Below, piece by piece: positions 56,250 to 64,000 of a stretch of DNA of 64,000 bases. Both the position numbers and the translations under genes were made by a program. A model generated the notes under the pieces. That model made no database searches, was not told where the DNA came from, and saw only the letters and a program-made list of their open reading frames with translations. Location: assembly GCA_023014485.1 (NCBI GenBank), contig JAJOZX010009082.1, positions 28,501 to 92,500 on the forward strand, given 5' to 3'. Positions within the stretch are counted from its first letter, which is position 1. The number at the start of each line of letters is the position of its first letter. The DNA comes from Bathynomus jamesi. Its lineage: Eukaryota; Arthropoda; Malacostraca; Isopoda; Cirolanidae.

Positions 56250-56430
56250 GAGGTGTATGAGTTTGTGTAGGTATATATGTGAGTATGCGTGCGTATGTAT
56301 CTGGAATTCTGGATGTATGCGTGTGTATGGGGTATATAATAGATATAAATATGTGTATATAAGTATTTATATATATATTGGTATATATGTATATGGGTGT
56401 ATGTGTATGTATATATATATGGATGGTCTC
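56250..56430. repeat. (TATG/TA)-rich microsatellite region
   Basis: Interrupted ATGTGTATGTATAT-type repeats over about 180 bp. Confidence 0.8.
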
Positions 56431-56439
56431 GGGGGGAAA

Positions 56440-57215
56440 AATGTCATTGTGGGTCTAAAGGATAGTTAAGTGGGAGATTCAAAATCCGAGGCATGGATGG
56501 GAGAGTCGGAAAGGTTGGACAATGGGCAGTCAGCTCCCAGCCAGTGTTCTCGCAAGTTTAATAGATCTCAAGATACAAGACTTTCAGTGCAAGAAAGAGG
56601 CCAGTTTTTTTCTGTAAATAGGCTGAAAAGGACATTCTATACTGGTACCATATGGCCTATTTTATTATTTATTTATTTATTTTTATAATATATATCATTG
56701 CAAAAGTATACCTTATAATTAAATTGGCAATATCTATATTAATTATTAAGAAAAACAAAAAAAGCTAAAAAAAAAATGACAAAAAAAATATGGACAAAAA
56801 AAATGGTTTTTTAACATCACTATTTATACTAAATGAATATATAATTAAGCTACCGACAAAAGATCTGTAAAAGAAAGAGTATTTAATAATTCTTATCTGA
56901 TCGCGATTTGGCCGACTTTTTTCCTTTTTTTCCCATGGTGTGTGACCACACTGTACCTGATCTCCCGGAGGAAGGGAAAATGAACCTTATTTTATGATAG
57001 ATTTGAGAAACAAACAAGGCAAGCCACGTGCACTAACCTTGGATTAATCAAATAATATAGTACTGAATAAAGTCAATAAATTAAATATATTCGTTAATGA
57101 ATGATTAGTAACAAAATAATTTAGTTAAGACACCTCAACAAAAACCACTTATTCAATTGATAACACTGGACACTCGATAAAGCAAGTCTGTTCACAAGGG
57201 AAGACTGATCACTCA
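56440..57215. other. Non-coding stretch
   Basis: AT-rich sequence with A-runs near 56755-56800 and no coding block or terminal repeat identified. It ends where the old I-like LINE frame resumes at AAGGTACGGGG. Confidence 0.4.
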
Positions 57216-57217
57216 GT

Positions 57218-57503
57218 AACCAAGGTACGGGGTGTTGAGAGGCGACATGTCCCCTCCTGACCCCCTGTCCTCCAGACTAATGATGGACTCATATACGAGC
57301 CCAAATCAGTGGCAAACCACCTAGCTTCTACCTTCGCCGCCATTTCCTCCTCTGCAGTTAGTTCCCTCGTATCCACCCCTAAAAATAGCTCCTCTTCACC
57401 ATCCATAGACAGCACCTACAACTGGTTGTTCACCATGCGTGAACTACAGGCGGCACTGGCCTCTCAACGATCCCTTTGTCCGGGCCTGGATGGTATCCCC
57501 TAC
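57218..57503 (+). pseudogene. Old I-like LINE, endonuclease-RT linker
   Basis: The frame reads KVRGVERRHVPS, PPVLQTNDGLIYEPKSVANH, LASTFAAISS and YNWLFTMRELQAALASQR, ending SLCPGLDGIPY. It aligns with KVRSIEGKPV..RPVLRDGDGF..VADRLAGAFAAV and HLFTMRELRAALATRR of the young LINE. The next block in the young copy is the RT, which is missing here. The piece directly continues the protein that stops at PSATIWKKV near 27130. Confidence 0.7.
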
Positions 57504-58010
57504 TAGGCCGGGCTGAAACTCAAGATAGAATTAATCAGTCATTAACAGTTGGCTTTTGATATAAAAATAAGATTCCTGAAAAAAATAATTGGTGGCCACC
57601 AACGTGTCCGGCCACCCCCGTTTTTGTAAAAACATCTAATGCCGCACTAGAAACATCAGGAAAATGGCAATATCTCTTCTTCTGAACATGCTAGAGAGAT
57701 GGTTTGCATACCAAAAGATGCAGAATTTGATTTAGAACAAATTATTAAGAGTGGTATTTTTTCATAAAACCTTTAGTTTTTTAGTTATTTTAGAAAAACT
57801 AATTTTTGGGGCCCATAGACCCCCTTTCGACGGACCTTAGTGACAAAAGAAATTCTAAAATAAGCATGATTTGGCTTTTTGATTACTAACATTGCCCTAA
57901 AAGGATGTTGACATGGACATAGTGATCACATGATATGACTTTTCCTTGTTATCTTGCATCCATTATGTTTGATTAAAGAATGCAATTACCACTCTCTTGC
58001 TCTCTGACGG
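57504..58010. other. Non-coding insert in place of RT
   Basis: About 500 bp of non-coding sequence lies between the RT-start block and the post-RT region of the old LINE. The RT palm (about 1.2 kb) is missing. I see no terminal repeats, so this may be a deletion with filler or an unrecognised element. Confidence 0.5.
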
Positions 58011-59275
58011 GGTCTGCTCCTTATGAGGACATACCTCCGTGCACAGAGACTACCCTCTTCACTTCTATGCATGGCGATTTCAGAACTTTTACCTCAGGGA
58101 TGGAGCTGGTACTTCACTGAAGTGGTCCGCTCCTCCCTTGACCTTTCCAACATGCCTGCCACATCAGTTATCCCCATTTCATACAGCATCTACCCCCTGT
58201 GGCTCATCACCCCTATCAAGTTTTGCAGGGACCTGTATGCCCTACCTAAGACTACCACAAGCACTACGGTATACAGGCAGGTCACTCTTCCAAGAACACG
58301 CAACCCAACACCCAGACAGTCCCCATTTATACAGATGGTTCCGCTTAGAGGCTGGTATGGCTGCCTCAGCAGTGATACTGTCCCAGCATTTTTTCCGAGG
58401 CATCAGCCTGCCCCTCGAGACCTTTGTTTTCTCAGCAGAACTCTTCATGATTAAGGAGGCCCTCGACATTTGTGTGCACCCACTCTGCCAGCTCCTCCTT
58501 CATTTATTCAGATTCCCAAAATGCACTTCTCTCCCTAGAGAGATTTAACCCCTCTCACCCACTCGTCCGACACAAGACAATCGCCTTCTGCTGGGTCCTG
58601 GCACATGTCGGCATCCAGGGTAATGAGGAGGCGGACTGCATGGCAAAGACGGCCTGCTTACTGCCAGCCTCCTCCCAGCCTCTCCCTTTCTCCGACTTCT
58701 TCCCGACTCTCCACTCCTACTTCCGCTCCATCTGGCAATGGGAGTGGGACCAGGCCACACAAAACAAACTCCACAAGATCAAACCACAATTAGGATTCTG
58801 GGCCACCTCATTCCACTGTTCCCACTATAAAGAAGTGATTGTAGCTCGTCTCTACCTGTGACACACACCTGCATTACTCATGGTCACCTTATGGCTAAAT
58901 CGCTGGCCCTGCTCTGTCCTACCTGCCATACCCCTATCACTGTGGTACAGTTGGTAGAATGCCCAAACCTGTCTGCTCTTCATTGCAGGTGTTTCCCTCT
59001 CTTGACCAAAATTCCTATACATGAGCGTCAACAATTTATACTCACCGAAGGCCCCCCATTTTTCAGTGGAAGCAATTTTCCTTTTCCTCACTTATTCCCA
59101 TTTGCTTCATTGTGTCTAAGACCATACCCCTCCTACCCAATATTCAGCAACTGAACCTTACTCACCCCCCTAGTCTACCATCCCCAACTCAGTAACACCA
59201 CCCACCCGCTGCCCCGCCGAGATATGTATGGTACCACTTTCACTAGGTACGAATCAGCGATAAATTAAAGAAAGA
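58011..59275 (+). pseudogene. Old I-like LINE, post-RT region and RNase H
   Basis: Frames give GWSWYFTEVVRSSLDL (like GGWYFTDKVTSLLDG), then IYTDGSA, SFIYSDSQNALLSLERFNPS, HPLVRHKTIAFCWVLAHVGI, QGNEEADCMAKTA and PLPFSDFFPTLHSYFRSIWQ, NKLHKIKPQLGFWATSFHCS. These are the RNase H catalytic Asp, Asp and Asp/His blocks and the region after it. A degenerate terminal Cys motif follows near 58920, and the 3' end is a GATAAATTAAAGAAAGAAAAA tail in short A-runs. Frameshifts near 58340 and 58480 and a stop at 58859 are visible. Confidence 0.75.
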
Positions 59276-59276
59276 A

Positions 59277-60450
59277 AAAAATAGACTTTTCTAAAGCATT
59301 TACATGTTTGATCATGGAATCATAATACATAAACTGAAATATATGGGAATAACAAGAAAAGTAGGGAAATAGATATATTATTTCCTTAGTGAGCAGCGGC
59401 AAGTCATTGCAGTACAAGGAATATCTTCATCAGAATCAGAGGTCCTCAGCTCAGTACCACAAGGAACAGTATTAGCTCCTCTTCATAATCATGCTAACTG
59501 ACATAGATGAGGATGTTACCAGAGACAGCACAATAACATCCTTTGTGGATGACACAAAGATCAGTTGAAATATAAGAAGCCCAGAAGATATAGGATCTCT
59601 ACAAACCAACATAAACAGAATCTACAAGTGGATGGAAGACAACAATATGAAGTTTAACACTGAGAAATTTTAGCTGTTACAGTGCGGAAAAAGAGAAGAC
59701 CTAAAATCCATGGAATATTCCCAAATGGACAGGAAATTTGGAGAAATTCTAGAGCAAAAGATTTAGGGGTTGTAATGACAGATGATGTGAAATTTGAAAC
59801 ACAAAATAAGATAGCAGTAAACACTAAACAGAGCAAAGAGAATAATGGGTCAGATATTGAGAACCTTTAAATGAAGGGATAGGAATGTAATGATTCCTCT
59901 ACTGAAAACCCTGATCATACCCAAATTGGAATACTGCTCAGTCCTAACATGCCCATATAAAAAAGAAGACATTAGGCACCTGGAAGGGATCCAAAGAAGC
60001 TTCACAGCCAAGATCAACGGGTGCAAAGAACTAAATTACTGGGAAAGGTTACACAAACTAGACCTATATTCACTGGAAAGGAGAAGCAGGAGATACACCA
60101 TTATTTACACTTGGGAAAATAATGGAGAAACTAGTGCATAATCTTACTCTGAACCCTATAACTCCCCAAACAATGGTGGAAAGTAGAAATGGTAAACTGT
60201 GTCGTATTCCCAAATTAAAGGTGAGACAGGGAACATCCTTAACCCTGAAAGAAAATAGTTTTGTGGCAAGAGGACCAAAACTGTTTAATCAGCTGCCCAA
60301 AGACCTAAGGAACACGAAGGGAGTTGCTGTGGACATCTCCAAAAGATTAGATTAGATGCCTGGCTTACAACAATCCCCGATGAGGTGGGTGTACCTGGCT
60401 ATGTGAGGTGGAGAGCACAAGAAACCAACTCGCTACTTCAGGCCAGGAGA
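59277..60450 (+). pseudogene. CCCH-type LINE ORF2, RT 3' half and C terminus
   Basis: Broken frames give SSVPQGTVLAPL, SFVDDTKIS (catalytic FVDD), YKWMEDNNMKFNTEKF, then from 59890 MIPLLKTLIIPKLEYCSVLT, YKKEDIRHLEGIQRSF, WERLHKLDLYSLERR and VHNLTLNPIT, and SFVARGPKLFNQLPKDLRN near 60260. This is a CR1/jockey-superfamily C-terminal half of the same style as the linker fragment at 3840-4630. An A-rich start (AAGAAAGAAAAAAATAG) is the tail of the LINE before it. Confidence 0.65.
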
Positions 60451-60499
60451 GATGACAAGTTTGACCTTCGTGAAATGAGGAATCATCGCGCGGAACCTT

Positions 60500-61395
60500 T
60501 GTAAGGTAAGGTTACTCGCATTTTCAGTGCTGTATTTTTTTATATCATTAATGGCATCATGTACTTTATTTAATTAATATGTAACTATATATAATATTGA
60601 AAACATCTTCTATTTTAATATGATCATATTGATTTTTCATGTCCTTTTAAAATAAATAAAAATACAGTATAGCACTTAAAAAAGCTGTTACTGCCTGTGA
60701 AAGGGGCATGATAGTAGGATCCCCTTTGGTTGGTGTTTCAGTAATAAAAGTCATGTATCTCAAGGAACAGTCCTCAAGATTATGAATACATGCAAAAATA
60801 ATGAAATAAAGAACATCAAATAAGGAATATAGTGAGTGTAAAGCAACACTGACAGAATGCGACAGAAGAAACTTATATGATAATTATGAGCTGTGAAGAA
60901 TCAATCAAAACTGTTGCATTTAACAATAGTCCACGAAGACCAGTGTCAGTCATAACTATGTTATGGGAATTGTAGTAAAGCCTATTTTAACACCAACCAG
61001 TACCAAAGTTCTAATGAATTTAGAGTTGGGGAGAATAATGGGAACAACTCTGCGCTTATGTGGTGTAGTTTTTTTGGGTTTCTTTCCATGTATTCATAAC
61101 TATGGGACTGTTCCTCAAGGTGCATGGACAATCACGCGACTTTTAATATTGAGACACCAACCAAACAGGCTCCTACTATCATGCTCCTTTCACAGGCAGT
61201 AACATTTTTTCCAAGCACCATATTTTTATTTATTCTCCAGGAACATGAAAAACCAATATGAACATATTAAAATAGTTGTTCTCAATATTATATGCAGTTA
61301 TATATTAATTAATTTAATAAAGTACATAATGCCATTAATGATACCAGAAAATATAGCATCGAAAATGTGAGTATTTCCATTATTCTGTCCAACCC
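60500..61395 (+). mobile_element. Tc1-like remnant with long inverted repeats
   Basis: Segments 60507-60775 and 61105-61385 are inverted copies (ATTAATGGCAT/ATGCCATTAATG, CATGATAGTAGGA/TCCTACTATCATG). The right end CATTATTCTGTCCAACCCCTGTA is the complement of a Tc1-type terminus CAGGGGTTGGACAGAATAAT; the outer 30 bp are lost at the left. The interior encodes remnants such as SNKEYSECKATLTECDRRNLYDN, a Tc1 second HTH. No catalytic core. Confidence 0.7.
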
Positions 61396-61489
61396 CTGTA
61401 TATGTATATATGTATATATATGTATATGTATGTATATGTATATATATATATGTATATATATATATAGTATATATATATATGTATATGTA
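61396..61489. repeat. (TA/TATG)n microsatellite
   Basis: Interrupted TATATG repeats between the Tc1 remnant and the hAT-3 terminus. Confidence 0.9.
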
Positions 61490-62058
61490 CAGAGATGGGC
61501 AAGATCACCAACTTTGGTGATCTTGAAGATCAAGATCAGATCACCAGAAAAATGTGATCTTGAAGATCCAGATCAAGATCGTGATCTTGAAGATCACTTT
61601 CAAGATCACTTTTTAAGATCACTTTTATATGAATTGAAAAAAGTTGTACTCTTGTAGAGTAAACAAAAACAAATTATTTTGTTAATCACTCCTGAAAAGT
61701 ATCACTCGTAATACTCCCCTGAGGGCTGAGGCAATACAAGCATCGCATCCTACCCATGTCACCTGATCTAAACCACGGGGATTGACGATTCCCCTTTCAG
61801 TTTTTCAGGTGGTAAACTTAAAACTTAGTATTATCATAACTTATCAGCAAAGAAAAAACTATTAAATGACCTACATATAGTTTTTAGTTCTATTTTTCTC
61901 AATTCTCATTTCACCAGGTCCATAACCCATTCAATGAATGGTCAGCATATATAAGTAAACATTTTTTACATAGAATTTAATTTTACAGTTTTACTGCAGT
62001 ACGCAATTACTGACAATATAAGGGTAAAAACCGCAAGTTAAGAGTGTTAATTTAATGT

Positions 62059-64000
62059 TCAACCGCTGTAAACATTTGCTTTCAGCAAAACCAATTGTTC
62101 AAAGTTACCATCCGAGAGACGACTTCGTTTGGGGCTATGAACCATGCCAGCAAACGAAAACAACCATTCCACTGGTGCAGAGGAAGGTAGCGTGGTGTTA
62201 TACCTCTTGAAGATCTTCTTTATAGCAGGATACCTATCTAAAGAGTCAAGTGCCTTACTGGTGTCCTGCAAATAATTGAGGACTTCCAAGTCTTCCTTGT
62301 TGTTAGGAGCAGAGAATGAGCCGTCCATAGTTCTGAAGAAATCGTCTTCAGATGATGAGTCTGAGTTCACCAAACTATTACCACTGCTGTCAGAATTACA
62401 ATTTCTTACAGCCATTTGCAGCTTGTCTTTTACTTGAGACTTGATTGCTTCATGATCGCCGAAATTAGGCCCTTGCAACAATGATATCCATCTAAGTTTG
62501 AAATACGGATGAGATACTGAGGCCAAAACGGCATCAGTTACCTCCGGGCTCAACGACAAAAAATGACCAAATCTGGCATTGAAGCCAGAGACGACTGCTG
62601 CCAGTAATGGCATGCAGTGTCTCAAGCGCAGGTCGTTTGGTTGGATAGGCTCCAATCTTGCGAGGGCATCTTGAGTCACTAGGACTGTTGGAAGAAGACA
62701 ACCGTAGTAGCATTCTTTCTCTGCCTGTAATTTGTTGAGGGCTGCTGCAATTGGTTTTAGAACAGACAAATATTCTGAAATAAATTCCAATTCATTGTCT
62801 TTGAGGATGGGTAGATTCAGTTCTTCAAGAGCTACATTCACGTCGTTCTTATGTTTATATATTTGGCTTAATGAGTCGTACATTGAGTTCCATCGGGTGA
62901 CGCATGGGTACCTAAATTGGACGCCAGTTATTTTCTGTTTTTTCTGCTGACTTGGGTTTACCAGCAGCATTCCACAGCGCCAAACATTTTCCCATTGCAG
63001 AATGCTTTATCTTCTTTAGTCCAGGTGAATTCAGTCCTTTATCTGCATCAGTTGTTGCTACCAAGTTCAATGTGTGGGAGGCACATCGAATATGGGATGA
63101 TAGTTTCACTGACTCCTCTCCATGCTCTCCTGAATGTTCAGGAAAGTTGCTGATGATAACCTCTTCATCTGAATCTTTTTCATCATCATCTTCATCTGCA
63201 TCATCTTCATCAATGTCGTCAGTACGATTCTGAACACGAACACCGAACTCTTTAAAGCATTTCACCATGTTCGATGCATTGTCGGTGACTGTAGATACAA
63301 CTTTTCTATAAGATAAACCATGCTCCGAGTTGATCCTGTCCAATATTCTAGCAATTTTATCAAAGCTATGTGTTCCACGAAATCTTCGGCATGCCAGTGC
63401 AGCTGATCCTCGCGACAAGTCATCATTGATCTGTAATGTAAGAATATAAAATCAATGTTTGTATGAACATTTTTTTAAGCTTAATTTAATAATATTGGTT
63501 AGACACGCACCAGCTAAACTGCGCCACCAAACATTGAAGAGAAGAACTATGTGATATAAAGGAGGCAATTCAGCGATGAGTCGCCTACCATACCACCACA
63601 TCAGTGACCCATCCCATAAGAGCAAAATGTGGAAGAGTCCATATTCACAGCCTGTGAATATGGACTCTTCCACACTTTGCTATGAATCAGACACAATGAC
63701 AGAATCAGTGAATTAGTGTGAAATTACTGTGAATCACAGCCAAATGAAGACTCACCAAATTAATGAATGAGGAACACATGTCAAATAATTGAAAAGATTA
63801 TACTATAAGTCTATCAGACTATCAGTCTATCACCAATGGTCAGTTTATCAATTATATAAAAATAATACACTAAATCAATAGCATACCCAATGCGCAGTGA
63901 CTCCCATGAAACTGCGGTGATTAGTTGACCATATGTCGCATGTAACACACACATGGTCAACTGCTGCCAGTTTTGCTTGTATGTCTTCCCTCATTGTACT
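62059..64000 (-). pseudogene. hAT transposase, spliced, 5' end outside window
   Basis: Exon at 64000-63887: EDIQAKLAAVDHVCVTCDIW (first catalytic Asp) and NHRSFMGVTAHW, ending TTGG/GTATGC. The next exon starts at 63430 after TTACATTACAG with INDDLSRGSAALACRRF, TVTDNASNMVKCF (second Asp), an acidic insert, and HIRCASHTLNLVATTD (C-x2-H). A six-base A run near 62938-62943 shifts the frame; beyond it RYPCVTRWNSMYDSL (R-W), a long helical region, and the dimerisation end LPSSAPVEWLFSFAGMVHSP with LSDGNFEQLVLLKAN. All landmarks of an hAT transposase are present, so it is intact apart from that run and the part not seen. Confidence 0.88.
63622..63680. repeat. Perfect hairpin in the hAT-3 intron
   Basis: Arms of 29 nt (63622-63650 and 63652-63680), with one mismatch and a single C between them, read GTGGAAGAGTCCATATTCAC in the left arm. 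It lies inside the predicted intron 63431-63886. No flanking duplication stands out. Confidence 0.92.

Larger units (their letters stand above)
61490..64000 (-). mobile_element. hAT-3 transposon, cut by the window edge
   Basis: The left terminus CAGAGATGGGCAAGATCACC is typical of hAT. It is followed by a subterminal cluster of GATCTTGAAGATC palindromes and AAGATCACTTT repeats (61500-61625). The gene on the - strand runs off the right end of the window, so the other terminus is not seen. Confidence 0.82.

Overview
This window is a eukaryotic, intron-bearing, repeat-dominated sequence with no recognisable single-copy host gene. Nearly everything that can be identified is a transposable element or its remains: non-LTR retrotransposons (LINEs) of at least four types, hAT-like transposons, CACTA-like transposons, Tc1/mariner elements, an unassigned long-inverted-repeat transposon, a foldback element with a tandem array, one probable solo LTR and a 5S-rRNA-headed SINE. 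The mix suggests a large arthropod genome, plausibly a decapod crustacean. That is an impression from family types, not a proof.

Left part (1-27 kb). A CCCH-finger LINE fragment is followed by a degenerate hAT-like copy, more of that LINE and a large palindrome. Then comes an old I-like LINE on the + strand, split by successive insertions. hAT-1 (6680-13825, TSD CACCCGAA) sits in its ORF1 and itself carries an unassigned DDE transposon (8044-11803) with a spliced transposase gene. A second LINE (LINE-J, 14038-25466, TSD ATAGTTGCC) also sits in ORF1 and is broken up by hAT-2 (which hosts a CR1-like LINE), a CACTA-like element (17379-20033), a 1.5 kb solo LTR (20039-21565) and a long-TIR element (21689-24938) that hosts a deletion derivative of hAT-1. 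The old LINE resumes at 25467 with its ORF1 3' part and endonuclease.

Middle (27-49 kb). A CR1-like LINE on the - strand is interrupted by a deleted mariner (28832-29605) and a second CACTA copy (29981-32570). A hAT-like family copy (35148-39490) is broken by a foldback element that ends in about 41 perfect copies of a 16-bp repeat. A CR1 ORF1 fragment with an SGNH-esterase motif follows. At 42.1-48.4 kb lies a nearly complete 6.3 kb GC-rich I-like LINE on the - strand, bounded by (TA)n on both sides. Next to it are a 5S-rRNA-like SINE, a mariner MITE encoding only a helix-turn-helix domain, and a foldback palindrome.

Right part (49-64 kb). A further hAT-like copy, a Tc1 element with two small frameshifts, and a GC-rich element encoding a transposase-like protein that seems to lack its catalytic middle come first. 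Then follow the 3' part of the old I-like LINE (57.2-59.2 kb), the 3' part of the CCCH LINE family, a Tc1 remnant with long inverted repeats, and a spliced hAT gene running off the right edge.

Two patterns cut across families. Many frameshifts in young copies fall in homopolymer runs, which could be assembly errors. Many in-frame stops are TGA where Arg is expected, which fits CGA to TGA decay of methylated CpG. The window has no sign of a host pathway; its interest lies in the nested layers, several unassigned transposase families and unusual foldback structures.
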